From: Comamonadaceae bacterium 2PF
GTDB taxonomy: Bacteria; Pseudomonadota; Gammaproteobacteria; Burkholderiales; Burkholderiaceae_C
Length of the DNA: 64,000 bases
Reading direction: 5' to 3'
NCBI GenBank assembly: GCA_005502875.1
Contig: SCMV01000009.1
Coordinates: 31,787 to 95,786 of the forward strand
Below are positions 1 through 7,591 of the stretch, one piece after another. Every line of letters starts with the position of its first letter. Within the stretch, counting starts at the first letter, position 1. The position numbers and the translations under genes are program-made. The notes below the pieces were generated by a model. That model was given only the letters and a program-made list of their open reading frames with translations. It was not told the origin of the DNA and did no database searches.

Positions 1-19
1 GTGGCTGGCGCGCTGCCCG

Positions 20-35
20 TGGCACGCCCCTTGCA
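20..35 (+). promoter_or_regulatory. sigma-54 (-24/-12) promoter for the PAS kinase operon
   Basis: The bases TGGCACGCCCCTTGCA match the sigma-54 consensus TGGCACG-N4-TTGCW at every defined position, and the -24 GG and -12 GC are 12 bp apart as required. Transcription would start near base 46, only about 5 bases before the ATG at 51. Either the mRNA has almost no leader or a later start codon is used. The matching activator site must lie left of the window. Confidence 0.75.
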
Positions 36-50
36 AACTGGGCGAGGACC

Positions 51-1268
51 ATGTCCCACCCTGCTTCGCTGCCCGCCAACGCCCTGCTTGCCGAGCCCGC
101 CCCCCAGGCGGCCCGTGCCGCCGCCGTCTGGCGCGACCGCCTGAGCCTGCTGCTCGACGCCACCGGCGAAGGCATCTACGGGGTCGACACCGAAGGGCGC
201 TGCAGCTTCATCAACCCGGCGGCGGCGCGCATGCTGGGCTACACCGCTGATGAAGTGCTGGGCCGCAACATGCACGAGCTCACGCACCACCACCATGCGG
301 ATGGCGCGCATTACCCGGTGGACGATTGCCCGATCTTTCGGGCCTTCCGCGCCGGCGTGCCCTGCCGCATCGACAGCGAGGTGCTGTGGCGCCGCGACGG
401 CACGCCCATGGCGGTGGAGTACACCTCCTACCCCATCCTGGACGCCGGCCAGGTGCTGGGCGCCGTGGTCACCTTCGTCGACATCAGCGAGCGCAAGCAG
501 CACGAGCAGCAGCTGGTGCAGGCCCGCGAACAACTCGAGCGCCGCGTGACCGAGCGCACCCAGGCCCTGAGCCAGGCCCTGGCCCAGCTGCGCGACCTGC
601 AGGCCCACCTCGAACACGTGCGCGAAGACGAGCGCACCCGCATCGCCCGCGAGATCCACGACGAACTCGGCAGCCTGCTGGTGGGCCTGAAGATGGACGT
701 CAGCTGGCTGGAAAAGCGCGTGGCCGACGAGCCCACGCTGCGCTGCAAGTGCCACGGCATGCGCGGCCTGATCGACAACGCGGTCGAAAACGTCGGCCGC
801 ATCATCACCGACCTGCGCCCCTCCATCCTCGACCACCAGGGCCTTTGGGCCACGCTGGCCTGGCAGGTGCAGGACTTCATCGAGGGCGGCGAGTGGCGCT
901 GCCAATGGTCCATTGACATCAGCCCCAACCTGCCGGCGCCCGAGGGCGACCAGGCCACGGCCATCTTCCGCATCTTCCAGGAGATGCTCAGCAACGTGGC
1001 GCGCCACGCCCAGGCCAGCGAGGTGACCATCCGCGTGCGGGCCACGCCGGGTGACCTGACCCTGCTGGTCAAAGACAACGGCCGGGGCGCGCCGCCCAGC
1101 GCCTTCGAGCGCGCCGACGCCTTCGGCGTGATGGGCATGCGCGAGCGGGCCGGGCACCACGGCGGCTGGTTGCAGATCACCAGCGAGCCGGGCCTGGGCA
1201 CGCAGGTGATCTTGAGCATGCCGCTGGAGCGGCGCCAGCAACAGCTGTTGCAGGGGCGTGCGGCATGA
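51..1268 (+). CDS. PAS-domain sensor histidine kinase (NarX/DegS-type, HisKA_3)
   Basis: This 405-residue protein is probably a cytosolic sensor kinase, since no membrane segment is visible. A PAS domain lies at about residues 25-150 and contains the typical VDTEGRCSFINPAA stretch. A coiled-coil linker follows at about 150-195. The HisKA_3 dimerisation helix carries the phospho-acceptor His203 in REIHDELG, and the C-terminal HATPase has the DNGRGAP nucleotide-binding motif. Its stop overlaps the start of the response regulator gene by 4 bp (ATGA), so the two form a coupled two-component pair. A near-perfect sigma-54 promoter lies just upstream. The ATG at 51 is preceded by GCGAGGACC, which could serve as the ribosome site. 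The signal sensed is unknown. Confidence 0.9.
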   Translation: MSHPASLPANALLAEPAPQAARAAAVWRDRLSLLLDATGEGIYGVDTEGRCSFINPAAARMLGYTADEVLGRNMHELTHHHHADGAHYPVDDCPIFRAFRAGVPCRIDSEVLWRRDGTPMAVEYTSYPILDAGQVLGAVVTFVDISERKQHEQQLVQAREQLERRVTERTQALSQALAQLRDLQAHLEHVREDERTRIAREIHDELGSLLVGLKMDVSWLEKRVADEPTLRCKCHGMRGLIDNAVENVGRIITDLRPSILDHQGLWATLAWQVQDFIEGGEWRCQWSIDISPNLPAPEGDQATAIFRIFQEMLSNVARHAQASEVTIRVRATPGDLTLLVKDNGRGAPPSAFERADAFGVMGMRERAGHHGGWLQITSEPGLGTQVILSMPLERRQQQLLQGRAA

Positions 1269-1927
1269 GCGGGCTGCGCGCGCCCACCGTGCGCGTGATG
1301 ATCGTGGACGACCACCGCATCGTGCGCGAAGGGCTGCGCCAGGTGCTTGCCGACTACGAGGGCATCGAGGTGGTGGCCGAGGCCGCGCACGGCGGAGAGG
1401 CCATGCAGTGGTTGCGGGCCTCGCCGGGCGGGGTGGACGCGGTGCTGCTGGACATCGCCTTGCCGGGGCGCGATGGGCTGGAGGTGCTCAAGCAGATCCA
1501 GTCGGAGTGCCCGGGGTTGCCGGTGCTGATGCTGAGCACCTACCCGGACAACCAGTTCGCGGTGCGGTGCATCCGGGCGGGGGCGGCGGGTTACCTCAAC
1601 AAGAGCGCCGACCCGGACGACATCGTGGCGGGGCTGCGCAAGGCGGCTTCGGGCGGGCGTTACCTGACGCCTTCGGTGGCGGACTTGCTGGCCAATGCGG
1701 TGAGCGAGGTGTCGCCGCAGGCGCCGCATGAGCTGCTGTCGCAGCGCGAGAACCAGGTGTTCAGGTTGCTGGCGCAGGGGCAGTCGGTGGGGCAGATCGC
1801 TGCTTTGCTGAACCTGTCGTCGAACACGGTGTCGACTTATCGGGCGCGGATCCTGGAGAAGACGGGGACGCGCAACGATGTGGAGTTGGCGCTGTATGCG
1901 GTGAGGCAGCAGGTGGTTTCGGCCTGA
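1265..1927 (+). CDS. LuxR/NarL-family response regulator
   Basis: This 220-residue protein is the partner of the upstream kinase and would act as a DNA-binding regulator in the cytosol. The receiver domain spans about residues 10-125, with acidic residues in MIVDDHRIVRE and the phospho-acceptor Asp63 in LLDIALPGRDG. A GerE/LuxR helix-turn-helix occupies about residues 150-212, with SQRENQVFRLLAQGQS and NTVSTYRARI. The length and domain order are those of NarL/FixJ regulators. It overlaps the kinase stop by 4 bp. The target genes cannot be told from the window. Confidence 0.92.
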   Translation: MSGLRAPTVRVMIVDDHRIVREGLRQVLADYEGIEVVAEAAHGGEAMQWLRASPGGVDAVLLDIALPGRDGLEVLKQIQSECPGLPVLMLSTYPDNQFAVRCIRAGAAGYLNKSADPDDIVAGLRKAASGGRYLTPSVADLLANAVSEVSPQAPHELLSQRENQVFRLLAQGQSVGQIAALLNLSSNTVSTYRARILEKTGTRNDVELALYAVRQQVVSA

Positions 1928-2304
1928 GTTGAGCGCTTTGTCGGGGCAGCGCGGGGCGGGGCTGCGCCAGCATCGATTCAGGCCTCGCGCGGGTGGTCAC
2001 GCGTGAGGCGTGACTGCACTGCTGTGTTTGTCGGCACCCACTAGATAACCGGGCCGATCACGGTTTCGCCATTTATGCCCCGCCGGGACTGATGAAGCGA
2101 GGTTTGGTGCGGTGGCCCCCCACATTTGTAAGGAGTTGGACTAGGCTATCTGAAACGACGATCTGACGACCCTTATGGAGGCCAGATTTCATTCAGCTAA
2201 TGCTTGCAGACCAAAATCGGTTGCCGGAGTGGAGCGTTGGGCTGAGACATCTACTGAGGGACGGTCGGGTTATTTGTAGTCAGACGGTTAAGGACTTGCG
2301 TGCA
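1928..2304. other. intergenic region, left edge of an AT-rich islet
   Basis: No convincing gene is visible in these 377 bases. GC-rich host-like sequence gives way near 2150 to AT-rich sequence that continues through the next gene. I found no inverted terminal repeats, target duplication or transposase remnant, so the edge of any inserted segment cannot be placed exactly. Confidence 0.5.
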
Positions 2305-3099
2305 ATGGCAAAGAAAGAAAAGCTCCCAGGTCTGTGCATGTTCTGTGGCCGAACAGGGGTAACGAAACAGCATATGTGGCCTGACTGGCTAGGCTCTGTT
2401 CTTCCGCGAGAAGGGGCTGAACACACGCAGTTCATCACGCGGACTCATTTTCCAACACCAGACAAATTCGTGATTTCCCCTGACATTCAATTTAAAAGAG
2501 GGCCGGTTGGCTCACGAAAAATAAGAAAAGTATGCGGCAAGTGCAACTCTGGATGGATGAGCGTTCTGGAGAATCAGGCAAAACCAGCGCTTACTGCGAT
2601 GGTTCGAGACGAAGAATTTAATATTCCACCAGAATTGCAGCGAATATTATCTGCATGGGCTGCGATGACAACCATTGTAGCTGAATGCACCGATCCGCTA
2701 TCTCAAGCCATTCCACCTCAGGATCGAATTGTGTTGATGGACTCGTTAAATCCGCCAGAGCACTGGAGAATTTGGTTTGGGAGATATCGAGGTCAGGATT
2801 GGAAGCAACGGTATCATCATGGTGGAATGCTCGTCGCCAGATCACTGGCAGAGGCGCCCAAGTATGGCGGCGTACCAAATACTCAAGCATCGACGTTTGT
2901 TGTTGGTCACATGTTGATGTACGCATGCAGCTCGACCGTAATGAGCCCAGACACCCATCTCGTGCCGGCACTAGCGAGCAAACTGGCTCGCGTTTGGCCG
3001 ATATCAGACAGAGTTTTCGCATGGCCGCCTGTTGATGTTTTGGGTGATGAAGAGGTGAAATGGCTGTCTGACGATATTTACAGCCGCTGCATTGCTTAG
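2305..3099 (+). CDS. HNH-like zinc-binding protein, probably horizontally acquired
   Basis: The predicted product has 264 residues. Near the N-terminus is C11-x2-C14 followed by H23 and WP (residues 11-26), and a second C77-x2-C80-N81-SGWM follows. This CxxC...H...CxxCN layout is that of a family of short HNH-type proteins, often annotated as putative HNH endonucleases. The remaining 180 residues show no motif I recognise. I chose the ATG at 2305 because AAGGA lies 10 bases before it; an in-frame start at 2200 has no such site. The gene is clearly richer in A+T than its neighbours and uses codons such as ATA and AAA freely, which suggests transfer. It stands alone with no partner gene, so a defence or mobile role is only a guess. 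Confidence 0.7.
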   Translation: MAKKEKLPGLCMFCGRTGVTKQHMWPDWLGSVLPREGAEHTQFITRTHFPTPDKFVISPDIQFKRGPVGSRKIRKVCGKCNSGWMSVLENQAKPALTAMVRDEEFNIPPELQRILSAWAAMTTIVAECTDPLSQAIPPQDRIVLMDSLNPPEHWRIWFGRYRGQDWKQRYHHGGMLVARSLAEAPKYGGVPNTQASTFVVGHMLMYACSSTVMSPDTHLVPALASKLARVWPISDRVFAWPPVDVLGDEEVKWLSDDIYSRCIA

Positions 3100-3348
3100 A
3101 TAAAAACCTGTTGAAGAGGCCTAAATATTCCCTCTTGTCGATACCCTTAGATGACATTTGAAGTCATGCGTTACCTCGCTGACTTAATCAGCTGACGCTC
3201 TACTCGCCTATATTTGGCCGCGACATCCACACATCGGCCCTTGCTGCCCGGCTGTCACCCCACTGTCGCCCCACTGTCGTGCCCCTGTCGTGGCGCTTTC
3301 CGCCCCGTTGCCCCAACCTCACCCCCGTGATGACAAGGACTCATTTCC

Positions 3349-3840
3349 ATGAACATTCAGAAATTGCGCCTGCAACGGGGTTGGTCTCAACAGCAACTCG
3401 CTGAACTGAGCGGGCTCAGCTCGCGCACGATCCAGCGCATTGAAAACGGGCAACCCGCCAGCGCCGAGTCCCTCAAATCACTGGCGTCGGTCTTCGAGAT
3501 CGACTTCACCACCCTCACCAGTGAGCCCGACATGAGCGCAACAGCCACCGCCACCGCAACAGCCGCCACCCAGGCCCAGCAAGACGAACAACTCGCCCTC
3601 GCGAGGGTTCGCAAAATCCGCGGCTTCTACATCCACCTGACGCAGTACGTCGTGGTCATCACCGTGCTGGCCGTCATCAACCTGGTGACGCACCCGTCCA
3701 AGCTGTGGTTCTTCTGGCCGGCCTTGGGCTGGGGCATTGGCGTGCTGGCGCACGCCGCCGCCACGTTCGAGTTCATCCCCTTCTTCGGGGCGGAGTGGGA
3801 GCGCAAGCAGGTTGAAAAGCAGCTCGGGCGCCCGCTCTGA
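3349..3840 (+). CDS. XRE-type HTH protein with a C-terminal 2TM domain
   Basis: This 163-residue protein starts with a complete XRE/Cro helix-turn-helix (residues 1-58; RGWSQQQLAELSGLSSRTIQRIENG). A short Ala/Thr-rich linker with repeated TA dipeptides follows (about 63-76). The C-terminus has two hydrophobic segments (about 97-113 and 122-142) in the style of the 2TM domain. It is therefore probably a membrane-anchored DNA-binding protein. It precedes two genes for small membrane or exported proteins on the same strand. Its targets are unknown. Confidence 0.85.
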   Translation: MNIQKLRLQRGWSQQQLAELSGLSSRTIQRIENGQPASAESLKSLASVFEIDFTTLTSEPDMSATATATATAATQAQQDEQLALARVRKIRGFYIHLTQYVVVITVLAVINLVTHPSKLWFFWPALGWGIGVLAHAAATFEFIPFFGAEWERKQVEKQLGRPL

Positions 3841-3885
3841 GCGATCATCGCCATTCGGCATTCTTTCAAAAACAGGGACGAAGCA

Positions 3886-4509
3886 ATGAAAAAACGATTC
3901 GCCGCATTGGCGTTGGCCATTTCTGCCAGCGCCATGGCCTGCAACGATCATGAACTGCAGCGCCCTGACGAGGCACTTCTGGTCGTGGAGTCCTCAGTCA
4001 GCACCGCGCAAGCGCAAGGCCCGATGTTGGTGACGGTCATCGGGCAACTCAAGAACACGACGGACGAGAAAATCGACAACCTGGTGCTGGAGGCCAGGCT
4101 GACCGATGCGGCCGGCAAGGTGATTGATGTCCTGAGCGAACCCGTCTATGGCTTGGTTGTTCCCCCGGGTGAGCAGGTTTCTTTTCGTCTGCAAGGTGCG
4201 GCGGCAACAACGCATGCGACCTATGCCAACGCACAGGTTCGAGTGGTCAGTGCCGAGTCTCACGCCAAGGAGTCGGGCAGCTCATCCCCTGCTCGGAAGA
4301 ACCAGTGGGTGGACCTCGCCGTGTCGTGGGGCCCGATGCTGCTGCTCGTTCTGGTTTGGATCTATTTGACGCGCAAGCACAGCGGGAAGGGCTCGTACCA
4401 GGACAAATTGCTCAATGCGATGAATGAGCAGACCGCATTGCTGACGCGGCAAAGTGCTGCAGTCGAAGCCATGGCGGCGGCATTGAGCGCAAACAGAAAG
4501 CCTGAGTGA
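3886..4509 (+). CDS. exported FxLYD-like protein with one C-terminal membrane segment
   Basis: This 207-residue protein begins with a signal sequence (KKRFAALALAISASAMAC). The cysteine at 19 makes a weak lipobox, so either lipid attachment or ordinary cleavage is possible. Residues about 30-125 look like a beta-sandwich of the FxLYD/DUF3426 kind (VIGQLKNTTDEKIDNLVLEARL, PPGEQVSFRL). A hydrophobic segment at about 148-162 and a short helical tail follow. The likely arrangement is a periplasmic domain with an inner-membrane anchor and a cytosolic tail. It may be co-transcribed with the genes on either side. The function is unknown. Confidence 0.65.
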   Translation: MKKRFAALALAISASAMACNDHELQRPDEALLVVESSVSTAQAQGPMLVTVIGQLKNTTDEKIDNLVLEARLTDAAGKVIDVLSEPVYGLVVPPGEQVSFRLQGAAATTHATYANAQVRVVSAESHAKESGSSSPARKNQWVDLAVSWGPMLLLVLVWIYLTRKHSGKGSYQDKLLNAMNEQTALLTRQSAAVEAMAAALSANRKPE

Positions 4510-4597
4510 GCGGGCGCCTAGCAGGCGGCTGCTCGCGCCATTCCAAGCAAAGAGAGAAGCATCCAACAAGCTGCGCTGAAAGAAGGATCAGGCATCC

Positions 4598-5416
4598 ATG
4601 AATGCAAACAGGCGTCGTTCGCCGCAAGTGACACGCGCTCAGGCCCTGGCGCGGGTGGAGTCCCGCCTTCGACGCCATGGCTTCCCCCGGCTTCAGATGC
4701 TGTTCCTGGTCTCGTTGACCGGGGTGTTTGGCCTGCTGTCCTCTTACTGCATGCTGAGCCTGGGCCTGGACGCCATGGCCCTTCGCTACCCGCTGGCGCT
4801 GGCCTGCGCGTACCTGTTCTTCCTCTTTCTGATCTGGCTGTGGCTGCGCACGAACGCGCAGGACTACCAGGACATCCCGGATCTGACGGACCTCGGGCCA
4901 TCGGATGCGGGCTGCGCACCGCCGGCTGACTGCACGAGCGGCGGCGGAGGTGATTTCGCGGGAGGTGGCGCGACGGGGTCGTTCGACTCCGCATCGGTCA
5001 CATCCAACGCCGCGCACGAAGGCGCTGGCAAGGCCCTCGCTGAAGCCGCCGGCAGCATCGGCGAGGCCGAGGAATTTGCCATCCCCTTGGCGGTCATCGC
5101 CATCGCCGTGGCCCTCGCCGCCGGGCTGGTTTTTGCCTCGCTGTACGTCGTCTACATCGCGCCGGTGCTGTTTGCCGAGGTGCTGCTGGACGGCGTGCTG
5201 GCCTACGCGCTCTTCAGGCGCCTGAGGTCCGAAGACCGGCGCCACTGGCTCACCAGCGCTGTGCGGTCCACCTTTGCCCCTTTTGCCTTGACCGCCGTCT
5301 TCGTTGCCTTGTCGGGGTGGGCCATGACCTGGTATGCCCCGGAGGCCTCCTCCATCGGGCAAGTCGTCGAGCACGCGAGCGGGCAGGCGGGGACCCCGCA
5401 CGATCCAGCGCGTTGA
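4598..5416 (+). CDS. integral membrane protein of unknown function
   Basis: This 272-residue protein has about five hydrophobic segments: two near the N-terminus (about 27-50 and 58-84), two around 165-205, and one around 228-248. Between them is a low-complexity Gly/Ser stretch with clustered glycines (about 110-130; SGGGGDFAGGGATGSF) and two cysteines. AAGGA lies 10 bases before the ATG. I recognise no family. Similar Gly-rich loops occur in uncharacterised bacterial membrane proteins. It is the last gene of a short same-strand group with the preceding two. Confidence 0.7.
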   Translation: MNANRRRSPQVTRAQALARVESRLRRHGFPRLQMLFLVSLTGVFGLLSSYCMLSLGLDAMALRYPLALACAYLFFLFLIWLWLRTNAQDYQDIPDLTDLGPSDAGCAPPADCTSGGGGDFAGGGATGSFDSASVTSNAAHEGAGKALAEAAGSIGEAEEFAIPLAVIAIAVALAAGLVFASLYVVYIAPVLFAEVLLDGVLAYALFRRLRSEDRRHWLTSAVRSTFAPFALTAVFVALSGWAMTWYAPEASSIGQVVEHASGQAGTPHDPAR

Positions 5417-5557
5417 CAACGGGCACGCTGCAGCACGTGCGGCTCACCCCTTTCTTCGGCGCGCGGCTCGGCGCGTCGCGCGAGCTCCCCTTCGGGCAAT
5501 CCCACCCCCGACTTCGGCGCCCCGCTGTCATCCGGCCGCCACCGCTGCGGGTGAGAA

Positions 5558-5576
5558 TTTGGCGTGCCATGCCAAA
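5558..5576. promoter_or_regulatory. inverted repeat TTTGGC-N7-GCCAAA upstream of the PEP-CTERM triplet
   Basis: A perfect 6-bp inverted repeat with a 7-base spacer lies 45 bases before the first of three tandem PEP-CTERM genes. Its placement suits an operator or activator site. No sigma-54 consensus with correct -24/-12 spacing overlaps it. Confidence 0.35.
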
Positions 5577-5620
5577 GTTCGTGGCGCAACAACCATTCAC
5601 AAACCCAGAGGGATCCCACC

Positions 5621-6217
5621 ATGGCCATCAAGCCTGCATTCGCCGTTGCCGCAGCGGCACTCGCATCGCTCGCCTTTGCTTCAGCTGCCCAAGCCGAGCT
5701 TCAGACCTGGCGCCTCACGGCCACGTCTTACCAGGTGGAGAGCGGCTTCACCCCGCCATCCTTCATTGAACTCGGCAAGAGCTTCACCGTCGATTACGTG
5801 ATCGACACGCAGGCGTCGTCATGGGGCGGCGGGGCCGACCTGTTCACTGGCGCAGTGAAGTCCTTCACCATCAACGGCGTCACTTCCGAGTCTGGCGGCT
5901 ACGTCCTGGCCTTTGACGGCTTGAACGCCATCAACACCGGGCCCAACGGCGTGCGCCTCGACGGCATCGACTTCATCTCCTTCAACAACTTCGCCGGGGG
6001 CAACAAGGCCGACGTTGCTTTGGCGCTGAAGGGCTTCGCGACCGCGGTTCCCCTCAACGACACCGACCTGCGGGTGGACTTTGCTGACATGAGCGTCTAT
6101 GCCAGCCCGACGTCGTTCGTCATGACGTCGTCCGTGCCCGAGCCCTCGGCCGCCTGGCTGCTGCTCGTGGGCCTGCCTTGGCTCGCCGTGAACCGCAAGC
6201 GCCTGAGCGCACGCTGA
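5621..6217 (+). CDS. PEP-CTERM sorting domain protein, copy 1 of 3
   Basis: This 198-residue exported protein has an N-terminal signal peptide ending near AQAE (residues 1-24), a roughly 145-residue body and a C-terminal PEP-CTERM signal: VPEPS, a hydrophobic helix and a basic tail (NRKRLSAR). Proteins of this kind are handled by exosortase at the inner membrane and end up at the surface or in the exopolysaccharide matrix. The ATG at 5621 was chosen because the signal peptide starts there and because the same CCCACCATGGCCATCAAGCC context precedes all three copies. The body begins with LQTWRLTAT and resembles copies 2 and 3 throughout. The function of the body is unknown. Confidence 0.9.
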   Translation: MAIKPAFAVAAAALASLAFASAAQAELQTWRLTATSYQVESGFTPPSFIELGKSFTVDYVIDTQASSWGGGADLFTGAVKSFTINGVTSESGGYVLAFDGLNAINTGPNGVRLDGIDFISFNNFAGGNKADVALALKGFATAVPLNDTDLRVDFADMSVYASPTSFVMTSSVPEPSAAWLLLVGLPWLAVNRKRLSAR

Positions 6218-6232
6218 ATCACGCAGCAAATC

Positions 6233-6256
6233 GAGAGCCCGCCACTCAGGGCTCTC
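6233..6256 (+). repeat. intergenic hairpin between PEP-CTERM copies 1 and 2
   Basis: GAGAGCCC and GGGCTCTC form a perfect 8-bp stem around GCCACTCA. No T-run follows, so it is more likely an mRNA stability or processing element than a terminator. A diverged copy lies at 6903-6926. Confidence 0.6.
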
Positions 6257-6286
6257 CAACACACCAAACCATTCAGGGAGCCCACC

Positions 6287-6886
6287 ATGGCCATCAAGCC
6301 CGCATCCGTTTTTGCCGCCGCCATTGCTTCGCTTGCCTTCGCTGCACCCGCCCAAGCCGAGCTCCAGACCTGGAGCCTCACGGGCACGGCCTACGAGGTC
6401 AGCGAGGGTTTCACCGCCCCGGCGTTCGCGGAGGTCGGCAAGACCTTCCGGATCGACTACGTGATCGACATCCAGACGCCGTCTCTCGAAGGCTGGTCAG
6501 GTCACTTTGACGGTGCGGTCAAGTCGTTCACCATCAATGGCCTCACGTCTCTGTCCGAGGGCTACGTCGTCAGCGTGAACGACGGTGGCTTGAACGGCAT
6601 CAACACCTGGCCCATCGACGCGCGCAGCGATGGCATCGACTTCATTTCGTTCTTCAACCTCGAAGCGACGTCCCACTCGGACGTTGCTTCGACCCTGAAG
6701 GACCTTGCGACGTTTGCCCCCACCAGCTCGACCTTCTTGCGAGTGGACTTTGGCGACAACAGCGTCTGGGCGCAGCCGACGTCGTTCGTGATGACGTCGT
6801 CCGTGCCCGAGCCGTCGGCTGCATGGCTGCTGTTGGTGGGCTTGCCGGCGCTCGCCTTGGGTCGCAAGCGCCTCAGCGCAAGCTGA
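6287..6886 (+). CDS. PEP-CTERM sorting domain protein, copy 2 of 3
   Basis: This 199-residue paralogue of the gene before it starts 666 bases after that gene's start. It shares the signal peptide (MAIKPASVFAAAIASLAF), the LQTWSLTGT opening, the SDGIDFISF region and the C-terminal VPEPSAAWLLLVGLP with a basic RKRLSAS end. A hydrophobic helix between the PEP motif and the basic tail is present, so the sorting signal looks intact. The body has clearly diverged from copy 1, so the duplication is not recent. It is probably one transcript with copies 1 and 3. Confidence 0.9.
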   Translation: MAIKPASVFAAAIASLAFAAPAQAELQTWSLTGTAYEVSEGFTAPAFAEVGKTFRIDYVIDIQTPSLEGWSGHFDGAVKSFTINGLTSLSEGYVVSVNDGGLNGINTWPIDARSDGIDFISFFNLEATSHSDVASTLKDLATFAPTSSTFLRVDFGDNSVWAQPTSFVMTSSVPEPSAAWLLLVGLPALALGRKRLSAS

Positions 6887-6902
6887 AATCACGCGGCAAA
6901 TC

Positions 6903-6926
6903 GAGGGCCCGCCAATCAGGGCTCTC
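6903..6926 (+). repeat. intergenic hairpin between PEP-CTERM copies 2 and 3
   Basis: GAGGGCCC and GGGCTCTC form an 8-bp stem around GCCAATCA. It differs from the hairpin at 6233-6256 by one base in the stem, which turns an A-T pair into a G-T wobble, so pairing is kept. Confidence 0.6.
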
Positions 6927-6956
6927 CACCACCCCAAATCATTCAGGGAACCCACC

Positions 6957-7562
6957 ATGGCCATCAAGCCTGCATTCGCCGTTGCCGCGGCAGCCGGAAC
7001 ACTCGCCCTGCTCGCATTCGCCGCACCCGCTCAAGCCGAGCTCCAGACCTGGCGAATGACGGCCACGTCCATCAAGGTTGGCAATGACTTGCCTGGCCCC
7101 GCCTTCGTTGAAGTCGGCAAGAGCTTCGCCATCGATTTCGTGTTCGACACCCAGGTGCCAGCTTTAAATGGTTGGCCGGGCATGTTTGAAGGGGCGATCA
7201 AATCGTTCACCACCAACGGCATCAAGTCTCAAGCCGTGGGCGACATCCTGGCCGCCGGTGAAGGCATCAACGCCTTTGGCACCTGGCCCAGCGCCCCCCG
7301 CAGCGATGGGCTCACCGACGTCTCCTTCCACAACTTCGACGCGGCTTTCCACCCCGACGTTGCCTCGGCCCTGAAGGAGTTTGCGACCTTCGCCCCCACC
7401 AGCTCGACCGGCCTGCAATTGATCTTCGTTGATGTGACCGTTTATGCCCAGCCGACGTCGTTCGTCATGATGTCCTCCGTGCCCGAACCCTCGGCCGCCT
7501 GGCTGCTGCTCGTGGGCCTGCCTTGGCTCGCCCTGAAAAGAAGCCGCGTGAGCGCCGCCTGA
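6957..7562 (+). CDS. PEP-CTERM sorting domain protein, copy 3 of 3
   Basis: This 201-residue third paralogue starts 670 bases after copy 2. The signal peptide runs to about residue 28 (AQAE), the body starts LQTWRMTAT, and the C-terminus has VPEPSAAWLLLVGLPWLA and a KRSRVSAA tail. It ends 30 bases before the stop of the convergent PEP-CTERM-like gene. The upstream leader (ATTCAGGGA..CCCACC) matches that of copy 2. The function of the body is unknown. Confidence 0.9.
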   Translation: MAIKPAFAVAAAAGTLALLAFAAPAQAELQTWRMTATSIKVGNDLPGPAFVEVGKSFAIDFVFDTQVPALNGWPGMFEGAIKSFTTNGIKSQAVGDILAAGEGINAFGTWPSAPRSDGLTDVSFHNFDAAFHPDVASALKEFATFAPTSSTGLQLIFVDVTVYAQPTSFVMMSSVPEPSAAWLLLVGLPWLALKRSRVSAA

Positions 7563-7591
7563 GCGGCGCCCCCGGCGGGCCTCTTCAACGC

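Noticed and set aside
428..1729. A 433-residue open frame opposite the kinase and regulator genes
   Set aside because: It is antisense to a clear two-component pair and has no recognisable domain.
5558..5576. Sigma-54 promoter before the PEP-CTERM triplet
   Set aside because: The GG and GC elements are 10 bp apart instead of 12 and the -12 box lacks TTGC.
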